Positions 8,808 to 17,528 of a stretch of DNA of 39,322 nt are shown here, in pieces. This DNA comes from Fusobacteriaceae bacterium (GTDB taxonomy: Bacteria > Fusobacteriota > Fusobacteriia > Fusobacteriales > Fusobacteriaceae). The stretch lies in contig JAITPM010000088.1 in the NCBI GenBank assembly GCA_031289425.1, positions 1-39,322 of the forward strand, given 5' to 3'. A program made the position numbers and the translations under genes. The first letter of the stretch is position 1. Every line of letters starts with the position of its first letter. The notes under the pieces were generated by a model. That model ran no database searches and was not told where the DNA came from. It saw only the letters and a program-made list of their open reading frames with translations.

Positions 8808-9377
8808 ATGAAACTGAACAAATTTGACAAAATATCTGAAAAAAGAAAAACAATTACGGGAATACTCTTATGTACTATTATTTTTTTATGCATATTAATG
8901 GCTTTTTCTCATTGGGCTAGATATTGGATATACTATAAACCGCTTTATACAATTTTTGAAAATAGTATCTATTTACCATTTTATTTACATGCTGCCAGTA
9001 TTTTAATATTATTTGGTGGTCTCTTTATTGTAAATTTAAAATTTGAATGTAAAGTATATACAAAAATTATTTGGGTATTAATTGTTGGTACAGGACTATT
9101 TTTTATTGGAAGAAATATATATAAAGATATTATTTTTATGAATACTAAAAAATATCTGACAGTAGAGTGCAATCTAAATACACTTAGGAGCTATCGTTCT
9201 CGTAGAAATAAATATTATGAAATATATAGTACAGAAAAAATTAACGGGAAAACATTGTCAGTTAAAATGGATTTTTACCAATATAATAAATTATTAAATG
9301 AACGAAAAGAAAATAAAAATAGGATAATAAAAATCCATTATTTACCAAATACAAAAAGGATGTTAATATACGAATAA
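8808..9377 (+). CDS. Hypothetical membrane protein, about three membrane segments
   Basis: I do not recognise this 189-residue protein. It shows hydrophobic segments near residues 17-35, 55-76 and 88-103, then a basic, mostly hydrophilic C-terminal half of about 85 residues rich in Tyr, Lys and Arg (for example RSYRSRRNKYYEIY). That half is probably a cytosolic or surface domain. The general plan (three helices plus a small beta-rich tail) resembles uncharacterised small membrane proteins often seen next to immunity-type genes, but I see no family-defining motif. AGGA lies about 12 bases before the ATG. It follows the PP2C gene by 75 bases, across a GC-rich palindrome, and precedes an STM3941-like gene by 35 bases. 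It could be the fourth gene of the triad operon or a later insertion. Confidence 0.65.
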   Translation: MKLNKFDKISEKRKTITGILLCTIIFLCILMAFSHWARYWIYYKPLYTIFENSIYLPFYLHAASILILFGGLFIVNLKFECKVYTKIIWVLIVGTGLFFIGRNIYKDIIFMNTKKYLTVECNLNTLRSYRSRRNKYYEIYSTEKINGKTLSVKMDFYQYNKLLNERKENKNRIIKIHYLPNTKRMLIYE

Positions 9378-9412
9378 ATCTAAATTTATAACTAAATAAT
9401 GGGGGAAATTAT

Positions 9413-9991
9413 ATGATAAATATTAATGAAAAAATTGAGATTCCTTTAAGTAAAAAAAAATTATTTTTGTTATTGCTTAGTTCTATCGGATTGATAGGCT
9501 CCAGTGTTTGGATTATTTTTATACGTGGGTTAAATATTGTGCAAAACCCTATTAATAATTCTTATGAAATAATTGATTTTGATATTTTTTATATAATAGT
9601 TGGTTTAATAGGTATTATATTTTTTGGAATATGCGATGTTTTTGTTATAAAATCTTTGTTAAAAAAAGAAATGGGACTTGTTATTGATTGTTATGGAATA
9701 ACAGATAATACGAGTGGAATATCAATAGGGCATATTCCATGGGAAAATATTATAGAAATAAATCGAATGAATATTTCAAAACAAAAAATGGTTATAATAA
9801 TAGTTAGTAATCCGAAAGAATATATCAATAGGCAAACAAATCCAATTAGTCGAAAAGCAGCAGAAGCAAATTATAGAATGTATGGTTCTCCGATTTTTAT
9901 ATCTTCAAATACATTAAAATGCGATTTCATTAAATTAAATACTGTTTTACATGAAGAATTCGAGAAATACAAAAATAATATTAATTATTAA
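9413..9991 (+). CDS. STM3941-like membrane protein
   Basis: 192 residues. Layout: an amphipathic start IEIPLSKKKL, two membrane segments (about 17-36 and 57-80), then a soluble domain with GLVIDCYGITDNTSGISIGHIPWENIIEI. The 'PLSKKK... DxxGIxDNxS...G.IPWxxI' pattern matches, from memory, the uncharacterised STM3941 family, whose soluble part looks like a small PH-type beta domain. No molecular function is known. Members are often scattered in accessory regions. GGGGGAAATTAT precedes the ATG. It ends just before the promoter of the thioredoxin operon, so it is probably the last gene of the accessory block. Confidence 0.65.
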   Translation: MININEKIEIPLSKKKLFLLLLSSIGLIGSSVWIIFIRGLNIVQNPINNSYEIIDFDIFYIIVGLIGIIFFGICDVFVIKSLLKKEMGLVIDCYGITDNTSGISIGHIPWENIIEINRMNISKQKMVIIIVSNPKEYINRQTNPISRKAAEANYRMYGSPIFISSNTLKCDFIKLNTVLHEEFEKYKNNINY

Positions 9992-10005
9992 ATAGTTTGT
10001 TTTTA

Positions 10006-10014
10006 TGATATAAT
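10006..10014 (+). promoter_or_regulatory. Extended -10 promoter for the TlpA/CXXC/polyferredoxin operon
   Basis: TGATATAAT (10006-10014) is a perfect TATAAT with the TGN extension. No good -35 is seen 17-18 bases upstream (TTATTA). The -10 lies inside a short palindrome GATATAATATC, which could be an operator. The leader is about 50 bases. Confidence 0.5.
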
Positions 10015-10073
10015 ATCAGATATATAAATTTATAAATCATTTACTAAATAAGGATATAGCAAAGGAGGAAGAA

Positions 10074-10631
10074 ATGAAAAAAAGAACTTTTTTAATGATA
10101 GGAGCATTGATTGTTTTAGTATGTAATTTAATTTTTAATACAGGTGAAAAATTATATGCAAGTAGTGTAAAAATTACTAAGTTCCCAAATTTTACTACTT
10201 CTGATTTGGATGGAAAACAAGTTAATCAAAATATTTTTAAAAATAACAAATTAACCATGGTAAATATTTGGGGGACATTTTGCGGACCATGCCTAAGAGA
10301 AATGCCTGAACTGGGAGAGCTAAACAAGGAATATAGTAAGGAAGGTTTTGCAATTGTAGGAATTGTGATAGATACTTTAAATCAAGATGGAAGCATTGAT
10401 AAAGGGCAAGTAGAATTGGCAAAGAAAATAGTAAAGGAAACCAAGGCTGATTATTTGCACTTATTACCGTCAGATGATTTGAATGAAGGTAAATTAAAAT
10501 ATGTTCAATATATTCCGGAAACTGTATTTGTGGATGAAAATGGGAATGTAGTAGGAGAATCTTTTATTGGCTCAAGAAGCAAAAAAGATTGGATTGAAAT
10601 TATTGATAAATACCTAGAGGAAATAAAATAA
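10074..10631 (+). CDS. TlpA/ResA-like exported thiol-disulfide oxidoreductase
   Basis: 185 residues. An N-terminal signal or anchor segment (about 5-22, ending near LYASS) is followed by a thioredoxin-like fold of the TlpA/ResA/AhpC-TSA type. The redox motif is CGPC (C70, C73) in NIWGTFCGPCLREMP, and the cis-proline region is YIPETVF. Such proteins act outside the membrane, reducing or oxidising protein thiols. There is no clear lipobox: the Cys at 17 has Val before it. AAGGAGGAAG gives a strong ribosome-binding site. The stop overlaps the next gene's ATG (TAATG), indicating translational coupling to the CXXC peptide and then the iron-sulfur membrane protein. That arrangement suggests electrons pass from the iron-sulfur protein across the membrane to this thioredoxin (inference). 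Confidence 0.85.
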   Translation: MKKRTFLMIGALIVLVCNLIFNTGEKLYASSVKITKFPNFTTSDLDGKQVNQNIFKNNKLTMVNIWGTFCGPCLREMPELGELNKEYSKEGFAIVGIVIDTLNQDGSIDKGQVELAKKIVKETKADYLHLLPSDDLNEGKLKYVQYIPETVFVDENGNVVGESFIGSRSKKDWIEIIDKYLEEIK

Positions 10632-10777
10632 TGACTTTAAAAAAATATAGATATATAAATTTGTTGTTGATTATCTGTAGTCTCGTATTTATTGTATACG
10701 GTATATACAGGAAAGAAATAAATACAGTTTTTAATAAGGCAGTAAATATATGTTTGGAGTGTATTGGAATTGGTTGA
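10631..10777 (+). CDS. CD1871A-type CXXC motif peptide (48 residues)
   Basis: A short gene of 48 codons overlapping the stop of the thioredoxin gene by one base (TAATG) and ending inside the start of the next gene. The peptide begins MTLKKYRYINLL, has one membrane segment (about 9-24), and ends NKAVNICLECIGIG. The C-terminal CLECIGIG is the hallmark of the small 'CD1871A family CXXC motif-containing' peptides. In anaerobes these are encoded between a thioredoxin-like protein and a 4Fe-4S membrane protein, just as here. A plausible role is a tiny membrane redox relay using the terminal CxxC; this is inference, as no function is established to my knowledge. Gene order and peptide motif together make the call strong even though the ORF is tiny. 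Confidence 0.85.
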   Translation: MTLKKYRYINLLLIICSLVFIVYGIYRKEINTVFNKAVNICLECIGIG

Positions 10778-11648
10778 TAAATTACGCTTATATTTTCAGA
10801 TGATATTTTTGATATTTACGAATATCAATATCAAAGGATTTATACGAGGAACTATTTATAAAGGAAAATTAAAAAATATATGCCTTCCAGGATTAAATTG
10901 TTATTCATGCCCTGGAGCTATAGGTTCATGTCCTATAGGTTCTTTGCAAGGTGTTATAGCCAGTAGGAATTATACCATCCCTTTTTATGTCCTCGGGTTT
11001 TTGATATTTTTTGGAAGTATATTCGGGAGATTTGTTTGTGGGTGGATGTGCCCGTTTGGATGGGTTCAGGATATTATTTATAAGATACCGTTTATAAAAA
11101 AAATAAATAATTTTGGGGTTGATAAGCATTTGAGGTATTTAAAATATTTAATATTATCTATATTTGTTATTATTTTACCCTTATTTGTTGTCGATATTGT
11201 AGGTCAAGGTAGACCTTGGTTTTGCGAATATATATGCCCTAGTGGGACATTATTTGCAGGGATTCCTCTGGTTTTTAATAATAGAGAATTATCCGATATT
11301 ATAGGTTTTTTGTATTATTGGAAGTTAGGGGTTTTGATATTTTTATTATGGGTATCTATCATAGTATATAGACCATTTTGTAAATATATATGCCCTCTGG
11401 GGGTTATATATGGATTCTTTAATCGCATATCTTTGTTTAATCTGGACGTGAATAAAAACAAATGTATAGATTGTAAAAAATGTGAGAATATCTGTGCAAT
11501 GAGGGTTGAGATCCTTAAAAATATCAATAGTGTAGAGTGCATCAGATGTGGTAAGTGTAAGGATGTATGCCCTGTTAGTGCAATAAACCTAACTTGCGGG
11601 CAAAAAAATATATTAATAAAAAATGATGAATTATCTAGAAATGTGTGA
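10764..11648 (+). CDS. Polyferredoxin-type 4Fe-4S integral membrane protein (NapH/YccM-like)
   Basis: About 294 residues with five or so membrane segments and many cysteines. Membrane-proximal motifs are CYSCPGAIGSCPIG, CGWMCPFGW, CEYICPSG and CKYICPLG. Two classical ferredoxin clusters follow at the C-terminus: CIDCKKCENIC and CIRCGKCKDVCP. This is the NapH/YccM/RdxA-like family that moves electrons to or through the membrane. Start choice: TTG at 10764 follows GGAGTG at 10756-10761 closely, and a second TTG at 10770 has better spacing. Both overlap the end of the CXXC peptide gene, so translation is coupled. With its two partners it probably forms a reductive route to extracytoplasmic thiols. 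The partner that receives the electrons is not in the window. Confidence 0.85.
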   Translation: MELVDKLRLYFQMIFLIFTNINIKGFIRGTIYKGKLKNICLPGLNCYSCPGAIGSCPIGSLQGVIASRNYTIPFYVLGFLIFFGSIFGRFVCGWMCPFGWVQDIIYKIPFIKKINNFGVDKHLRYLKYLILSIFVIILPLFVVDIVGQGRPWFCEYICPSGTLFAGIPLVFNNRELSDIIGFLYYWKLGVLIFLLWVSIIVYRPFCKYICPLGVIYGFFNRISLFNLDVNKNKCIDCKKCENICAMRVEILKNINSVECIRCGKCKDVCPVSAINLTCGQKNILIKNDELSRNV

Positions 11649-11713
11649 TTGCATATTAAAAAATTAATAGGATAGTCAAAAATAATATTTTAATTTGATG
11701 ATAAATGATTCCC

Positions 11714-11742
11714 TTTATATTTTTTATGAAATGTGTTAAAAT
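11714..11742 (+). promoter_or_regulatory. Candidate promoter for the dnaX operon
   Basis: TTTATA (11714-11719), 17 bases, then TAAAAT (11737-11742) with TGT before it (extended -10). The -35 is weak. The leader is about 90 bases and shows no SRP RNA or other recognisable structured RNA before dnaX. Confidence 0.4.
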
Positions 11743-11836
11743 ATAAAAGCAGTAGTTTTATTTATGACCCTCATTAATATGGTAAAAAATTCAAATAATA
11801 AAAAATTCATCTATTGCAGAGAAAGGTGTATGTAAA

Positions 11837-13291
11837 ATGCATGTAACATTATATAGAAAATATAGACCAAAAGATTTTGAAGAAATAGCCGGTCAAAGGG
11901 AAATTGTAAAAACATTAAAATCTTCTTTACGTAGTGAGAAGATTTCGCATGCTTATTTATTTACAGGGCCTAGAGGACTTGGTAAGACGACGATTGCCAG
12001 ATTGATTGCAAAGGGAGTAAACTGTCTCGCTCATGATACAATAACAGATGAGCCGTGTAATAAATGCGATAATTGTCTCGCTATCAATGAAGGAAGTTTT
12101 ATTGATATGATAGAAATTGATGCGGCTTCCAATCGGGGAATTGATGAAATAAGACAAATCAAAGAAAAGATCAATTATCAACCTTCCAATGGAAGAAAAA
12201 AAATATACATAATAGATGAAGCACACATGCTCACAAAAGAGGCTTTTAATGCGTTACTCAAAACTCTAGAAGAACCTCCGGAACATGTTATATTTATATT
12301 AGCGACTACAGAACCTGATAAAATACTTCCCACAATCATCTCTAGATGTCAAAGATATGATTTTAAAAGTGTTTTATATGAGGAAATGAAAGAAAGGTTA
12401 AAATATATTGTAGACCAAGAAAATATAATCATAGATGAGGATGTATACGAAATAATCTATGAAAGTGCTAGTGGTGGAATGAGAGATTCTATATCTATCT
12501 TGGAAAGATTGATGATTACTTGCTACGAAGAAGAGATAACTACCGAGAAGTGTGAACAGATATTGGGAATTACTTCTACAAAAAAAATGAAGAATTTTTT
12601 AGACAAAATTTTGAAAAAAGATATCAGAGAAACTATTAAAAAACTTGATGAATATTGGCTAGAATCTCTGGAAGTGGAAATGTTTTTTAAGGATTTTGCT
12701 AAATATTGTAAAAATCTTATAAGTAAAAATGAGCTTGCTATAGAAGAGGGTCTTGATATAATAGGGTCAATATATGAAAGCTTAAATAAATTTAAATATG
12801 AAGAAGATAAAAGATTGGTTGGATATGTAATAGTTAATAATATATTGAATCCCAAAAAACAAATTGAAATTCAAGAAAAAATAATAGAAAAAGAAGTCGA
12901 AAAAATAGTGTCTATTGATAAAAATGAAAATAACGGGATAATAGAAAATATTTCGTTATCCTTGGAAGAAATTCAAAACAAATGGAGCGATATAGTAAAT
13001 GAAGCTAAAAAAGTGAAAATTACGTTTAGCGCATTTCTACGTGATGCTAAACCATATAAAGTGGATAAAAATATTTTATATATTGGATTTAATAAAGAAT
13101 CATCTTATTCGAAGGAGTCAATGGAAAAAAAAGATTATAAAGAGCCTTTCTTGGAAATAGTGAGGAAAAAAATACATCCTAAAATATATGTACATTATAC
13201 TATTAATGATAATGAAGGAGACAAAAGTATTAAAAATGAAAAAAATCTTGGACAGAGAGTTGAAGATTTTTTTAGTGGGAAAATTTTATAG
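11837..13291 (+). CDS. dnaX: DNA polymerase III subunit gamma/tau
   Basis: 484 residues. The N-terminal AAA+ clamp-loader ATPase begins TLYRKYRPKDFEEIAGQ and carries Walker A GPRGLGKTT, a zinc-binding cysteine group (C, CNKCDNC), Walker B IIDEAHML, sensor motif ATTEP and the SRC arginine finger. This is the standard gamma core that opens the sliding clamp. The C-terminal part (about 360-484) is Lys/Glu-rich with a small folded domain and is shorter than the tau tail of E. coli. I saw no obvious frameshifting slippery site with a hairpin, so a separate gamma product is not predicted. AAAGGTG precedes the ATG. It heads a run of replication and translation genes. Confidence 0.95.
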   Translation: MHVTLYRKYRPKDFEEIAGQREIVKTLKSSLRSEKISHAYLFTGPRGLGKTTIARLIAKGVNCLAHDTITDEPCNKCDNCLAINEGSFIDMIEIDAASNRGIDEIRQIKEKINYQPSNGRKKIYIIDEAHMLTKEAFNALLKTLEEPPEHVIFILATTEPDKILPTIISRCQRYDFKSVLYEEMKERLKYIVDQENIIIDEDVYEIIYESASGGMRDSISILERLMITCYEEEITTEKCEQILGITSTKKMKNFLDKILKKDIRETIKKLDEYWLESLEVEMFFKDFAKYCKNLISKNELAIEEGLDIIGSIYESLNKFKYEEDKRLVGYVIVNNILNPKKQIEIQEKIIEKEVEKIVSIDKNENNGIIENISLSLEEIQNKWSDIVNEAKKVKITFSAFLRDAKPYKVDKNILYIGFNKESSYSKESMEKKDYKEPFLEIVRKKIHPKIYVHYTINDNEGDKSIKNEKNLGQRVEDFFSGKIL

Positions 13292-13305
13292 CTTCAGGGG
13301 GAACA

Positions 13306-14127
13306 ATGATATTTGTTAAAGAAATAATGATCGTATTGTTATTGTTTGTACTACCATTTTTATTTCCGCTCTCATCTTTCTTATTGCCGGTATATAAGAT
13401 AAAACAAGTAAGCAAATTAAGACCAAAAGATAGAATAATTATAAATATAGTGGTTTTGATTATACTAGGTATAATAACTCCAATATTGATGGTGATATAT
13501 TGTGGGTTTTATGGAATCATAGAATTATTATATTTTTATTTTAAACCTAAAAATATTAAAACATTTGATAAAATAATAATAATAGCTATATTGTCCAGTG
13601 CGATTATATTTTTATTGTATACGATAAACTTAGATAAGATAAATGGAATTTATAATAACGAAATTTTATTAAATAAATTAGGCTCAATTTTTAAGATAAA
13701 TACAGAACAAGTGAAACTCATGCTTATGGAAAATAGCAAATTTTTTTCATATACTGTATTTTTAATAAGTTTGACTTCCGTATTCTTAACTTATGTTGTT
13801 TTGGAGAGAGAGACGTATTTATATTGGGATATATCGTATTTGTGGCTTTTGATATTTATAATAGCATTTTTTGTGGAGAAATTTTTATTAATAAATAACT
13901 ATTATATTATCAATATGAGAGAAATTGGTAGAATTATATTTGTTTTGTACGGAATGAAGAGTATCTATAGTTGTCTTTACCTCAATTTAAATAATGCTAA
14001 ATATAAATTTTTATTTCATTTGGTAGCTTTTTTTATAACGATGCGCTTTTCTTTAATTGCATTTTTGGTAGGAGCAGCAGTTGCATTTAGTAAAAATTTA
14101 TTGATTTTAAAAAAAAATAAAGATTAA
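13306..14127 (+). CDS. Polytopic membrane protein, YybS/DUF2232-like by position
   Basis: 273 residues, almost entirely hydrophobic, with about seven or eight membrane segments and short polar loops. No catalytic motif is visible. In Firmicutes and related groups a YybS (DUF2232) membrane protein commonly precedes rplI and dnaB. This gene has the same position, size range and hydrophobicity, which is the main basis for the suggestion; sequence similarity is weak to the eye. GGGGGAACA precedes the ATG, 14 bases after dnaX. A GdpP/YybT gene, usual between yybS and rplI in Bacilli, is absent here. Function is unknown. Confidence 0.6.
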   Translation: MIFVKEIMIVLLLFVLPFLFPLSSFLLPVYKIKQVSKLRPKDRIIINIVVLIILGIITPILMVIYCGFYGIIELLYFYFKPKNIKTFDKIIIIAILSSAIIFLLYTINLDKINGIYNNEILLNKLGSIFKINTEQVKLMLMENSKFFSYTVFLISLTSVFLTYVVLERETYLYWDISYLWLLIFIIAFFVEKFLLINNYYIINMREIGRIIFVLYGMKSIYSCLYLNLNNAKYKFLFHLVAFFITMRFSLIAFLVGAAVAFSKNLLILKKNKD

Positions 14128-14159
14128 AAAAGAATTAAAAAATTAGGAGATGGTTGAAA

Positions 14160-14615
14160 ATGGCAAAAATAAAGGTGATTTTATTGGAAGATGTTGCTGG
14201 GCAAGGAAGAAAAGGAGATGTGATACAAGTATCAGATGGATATGCGCATAACTTTTTGATAAAGACCAAAAAGGGAATTATTGCAACTTCTGATGAATTG
14301 CAAAAAATAGAAAATCAAAAAAGTAAAATAGATAAAATAAGTAAAATAGAAAAAGGAAAAGCAGAAGAATTAAAAAAATTATTGGAATCAAAAAAAGTTC
14401 ATATGATGGTTAAGACTGGTGAAAACGGGAAATTATTTGGTTCAATTACAAATAAAGAGGTTGTACAAGCCATAGAAGAAGAATTCGGGGTAAAGATAGA
14501 CAAAAAGAAAATAGTAGATTGTAATGTTAAAAGTACAGGAGAGCATGAAATTTCAGTAAAATTATATAGTGAGGTAAAAGCTGATGTTAAACTTATCGTA
14601 GATGGAAAAGAATAA
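14160..14615 (+). CDS. rplI: 50S ribosomal protein L9
   Basis: About 151 residues: MAKIKVILLEDVAGQGRKGDVIQVSDGYAHNFLI is the conserved L9 N-terminal domain, followed by a long Lys/Glu helix and the C-terminal RNA-binding domain with NGKLFGSIT. L9 binds 23S rRNA helix 76 and supports frame maintenance. I chose the ATG at 14160, 9 bases after AGGAGA (14145-14150). An upstream TTG (14154) would add only two residues and sits too close. It is 33 bases after the membrane protein gene and about 100 bases before dnaB, the usual order. Confidence 0.96.
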   Translation: MAKIKVILLEDVAGQGRKGDVIQVSDGYAHNFLIKTKKGIIATSDELQKIENQKSKIDKISKIEKGKAEELKKLLESKKVHMMVKTGENGKLFGSITNKEVVQAIEEEFGVKIDKKKIVDCNVKSTGEHEISVKLYSEVKADVKLIVDGKE

Positions 14616-14717
14616 AAGAAATATTTATAAAATGTTATATTCTTTTGCGGGGCATATGATTACGCACTCATTAATAAAAAAGAAACGGTTATAAAATGAT
14701 ATGCGAAGGGAGTTATA

Positions 14718-16070
14718 ATGGTAGAAAACGATAATTTAAAAAAAATACCAAGCAGCATAGAGGCAGAAAAATCGTTATTATGTGGTATTTTTTTATTACC
14801 CCAAAAAATGGATGACGTACTCGAAAAAGTAAAAGCAGAGGATTTTTACAAAAAAGCTCATAAGAACATATTTAATGCTATGTTAAAATTATATGAAAAA
14901 AATGATATAATCGATATACAATTGGTTGTAGAAGAATTAAAAAGAGTGGATAAGTACGAGGAAAGCGGTGGTGAAGAAGTTTTAAGGGATATACTTGAGG
15001 AGATTCCAACACCAGCAAATATTCTCTCTTATGCTCAGATAGTCCACGACAAGGCAATATTGCGAGAAATAGGTTATGTGGGAACAAAAGTAGTAGAAAT
15101 GGTTTATGATGAGAATGAAGATACACAAACTATTTTGGATAGAGCTGAAAGTATGATATTTAAAATATCAGAAAATAAAGAATCTAAATCAGTATTTCAA
15201 TTAAAAGATGCTATACATGAAGAAATGATGCGGATTGATAAAGTATATAAAACTAAAGGACTGACAGGATTATCTTCGGGATATTCTGAATTTGACGCAA
15301 AAACTGGCGGATTTCATAAATCAGATCTCATTATATTAGCGGCCAGGCCAGCGATGGGAAAGACTGCATTTGCATTGAATTTAACTTTAAATATTGCAAA
15401 GGAAAAACATTCTGTATTAGTATTTAGTCTTGAAATGTCAAAATCTCAACTTATGCAAAGATTTCTTGCGGTTGATGCAAGTATTGAGCTTCAAAAGATA
15501 AAAAATGGATTTTTGGACGATAAAGACCTTGGAATGATAGGAGCATCGGCCGGAAGACTCTCAAAAATGAATATAAATATTGCTGATATGCCATACATGA
15601 ATGTTATGGAAATAAGGAATATGGCTAGGAAAATGAAAGCAATAAAAAATCTTGATTTGATAGTTATCGACTATTTACAATTGATAAATGGAGGTCATGC
15701 AGGAAAAGGGGAATTTAATAGACAGCAAGAAATATCGGAAATTTCCCGTTCTTTAAAAGGAATAGCGAGAGAATTGGATATACCGATTATTGCTTTATCT
15801 CAATTATCCAGAGCTGTCGAAAGCAGAATGGATAAAAAACCTCAATTATCAGACTTGAGAGAATCAGGGTCTATAGAACAAGATGCTGATATTGTAATGT
15901 TTTTATATAGAGATGAATATTACAATGAAGAGAGTGACAGGAAAGGAATTGTAGATGTAATAATAGGAAAACATAGAAATGGGCCTACAGGAAAAGTAGA
16001 ATTGAGGTTCTTTAGTGAACTTACAAAATTTACTAATTTAGAGAAAAAAGAATATTATTTGGAGAATTAA
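14718..16070 (+). CDS. dnaB: Replicative DNA helicase DnaB
   Basis: 450 residues. The N-terminal domain (about 1-110) has the typical start PSSIEAEKSLLCGIF. The RecA-like motor has Walker A ARPAMGKTAFALN, SLEMS, Walker B DLIVIDYLQLI, and the arginine-finger region KGIARELDIPIIALSQLSRAVESR. It ends with the conserved KHRNGPTG segment. No intein interrupts the Walker A region, a common intein site. It forms the hexameric fork helicase that loads primase. AAGGGAG precedes the ATG. The gene ends 3 bases before the U32 peptidase, so the two are cotranscribed. Confidence 0.97.
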   Translation: MVENDNLKKIPSSIEAEKSLLCGIFLLPQKMDDVLEKVKAEDFYKKAHKNIFNAMLKLYEKNDIIDIQLVVEELKRVDKYEESGGEEVLRDILEEIPTPANILSYAQIVHDKAILREIGYVGTKVVEMVYDENEDTQTILDRAESMIFKISENKESKSVFQLKDAIHEEMMRIDKVYKTKGLTGLSSGYSEFDAKTGGFHKSDLIILAARPAMGKTAFALNLTLNIAKEKHSVLVFSLEMSKSQLMQRFLAVDASIELQKIKNGFLDDKDLGMIGASAGRLSKMNINIADMPYMNVMEIRNMARKMKAIKNLDLIVIDYLQLINGGHAGKGEFNRQQEISEISRSLKGIARELDIPIIALSQLSRAVESRMDKKPQLSDLRESGSIEQDADIVMFLYRDEYYNEESDRKGIVDVIIGKHRNGPTGKVELRFFSELTKFTNLEKKEYYLEN

Positions 16071-16073
16071 TAT

Positions 16074-17291
16074 ATGAAAAAAGTAGAATTATTAGCCCCG
16101 GCAGGAAATATGGAAAAACTTCAGATGGCTTTTCATTATGGGGCAGACGCTGTGTATTTGGGTGGAAAATTGTTTAATCTGAGAGCCGGAAGTGATAATT
16201 TTTCCGATGAAGAAATGATATCGGTTGTAGAACATGCTCATAAATTATCCAAAAAAATATACGTTACACTTAATATAATACCACATAATGAGGAATTGGA
16301 ATTATTGCCTGAATATGTAAAATTTTTAGAAAGTGCAAAAGTAGATGGGGTAATAGTAGCAGATTTGGGAGTTTTTCAAATAGTAAAAGAAAATTCTGAT
16401 TTACAGATAAGTGTAAGCACCCAAGCGAGTAATACAAACTGGCGTTCAGTAAAAGTATGGAGGGATCTCGGAGCTAAAAGAGTGGTATTAGCTAGGGAAA
16501 TATCATTGGACAATATAAGAGAGATACGAGCAAAGGTTCCTGATATAGAATTGGAAGTTTTTGTACACGGAGCCATGTGTATGTCTATATCTGGTAGATG
16601 TTTACTCAGCAATTATATGACTGGAAGAGATGCCAATAGAGGGGATTGTGCTCAATCATGTAGATGGAAATATTCTATAGTCGAAGAAACGAGACCAGGG
16701 GAATATATGCCAGTATTTGAGGATGATAGAGGTACCTATATCTTTAGCTCAAAAGATTTATGTACGATAGAATTTTTGGATCAAATTATTGATGCCGGAG
16801 TGGATTCACTGAAAATAGAAGGAAGAATGAAAGGGATTTATTATGTGGCTAATTGTGCAAAAATATATAGGGATGCAATAGACAGCTATTATAGCGGAAA
16901 TTTCAAATATAACCCAAAATGGATAGAGGAATTGGAATCGACTTCGCATAGATTGTATACGACAGGATTTTATATGGGAAACCCGGGAGCGTCTGGTCAA
17001 AACTATAATGACAGAAATTCTTATAGCCAAACACATAAATTGGTAGCCAAGGTAATAGAAAAACTACCTGATAACGAATATATACTTGCTGTACGAAATA
17101 GAGTTGAAGTCGGAGAAAAACTGGAAGTTGTGAGTCCGCAAATGGAAACAAGAGAATTAATTTTTTCAAATATGAGACTAATTGTAAAAAATAGAGAAGA
17201 GGATATATTCGTTGCAAATCCTAATTCTTTTGTAAAAACAAAAATAGATATAGAATTAAATGTTTTTGATATGTTAAGGAAAAAAATATAA
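16074..17291 (+). CDS. U32 family peptidase-like protein (TrhP-type)
   Basis: 405 residues. It begins VELLAPAGNMEKLQMAFHYGADAVYLGG and carries the U32 signature VFVHGAMCMSISGRCLLS plus ANRGDCAQSCRW. Several cysteines lie in positions of the iron-sulfur/collagenase-like domain. U32 proteins were long called collagenase-like peptidases. Those of this length and motif (YegQ/TrhP type) are now known to be needed for prephenate-dependent 5-hydroxyuridine formation in tRNA. I favour that role, but the U32 family has several branches. The start follows GGAG inside the end of dnaB, and no terminator is visible after it. Roughly 235 AT-rich bases separate it from miaB. Confidence 0.85.
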   Translation: MKKVELLAPAGNMEKLQMAFHYGADAVYLGGKLFNLRAGSDNFSDEEMISVVEHAHKLSKKIYVTLNIIPHNEELELLPEYVKFLESAKVDGVIVADLGVFQIVKENSDLQISVSTQASNTNWRSVKVWRDLGAKRVVLAREISLDNIREIRAKVPDIELEVFVHGAMCMSISGRCLLSNYMTGRDANRGDCAQSCRWKYSIVEETRPGEYMPVFEDDRGTYIFSSKDLCTIEFLDQIIDAGVDSLKIEGRMKGIYYVANCAKIYRDAIDSYYSGNFKYNPKWIEELESTSHRLYTTGFYMGNPGASGQNYNDRNSYSQTHKLVAKVIEKLPDNEYILAVRNRVEVGEKLEVVSPQMETRELIFSNMRLIVKNREEDIFVANPNSFVKTKIDIELNVFDMLRKKI

Positions 17292-17453
17292 AATGTAAAA
17301 TAATAAATTTTGTTGTAATAAAATCATACATATATTAAAAATCAATGAAATTATTTTTTTAATAAATAAAATAAAAAATAGCTTTAAAAGTCAAATTTTA
17401 TGCGGTTTGCACTATTATAAGTTTATATAATAGACAATTATAAATTTTTTTTG

Positions 17454-17482
17454 TTGCTATAACTCAGAAATAATGGTATAAT
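17454..17482 (+). promoter_or_regulatory. Promoter for miaB
   Basis: TTGCTA (17454-17459), 17 bases, TATAAT (17477-17482), with TGG just upstream of the -10 (extended). About 20 bases further upstream is an 8-base-pair AT-rich hairpin (17412-17433) followed at a distance by eight Ts. It may end the preceding dnaB/U32 transcript weakly or be an operator. Confidence 0.6.
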
Positions 17483-17528
17483 AATAAAAATATCTTTATT
17501 TACTACTTTGTGAGGCTTGGAGGTACAA

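Noticed and set aside
11649-11836. Possible SRP RNA next to dnaX, as in some Firmicutes
   Set aside because: No GGAA/GCAA tetraloop domain or GC-rich helix is seen; the gap is low-complexity AT.
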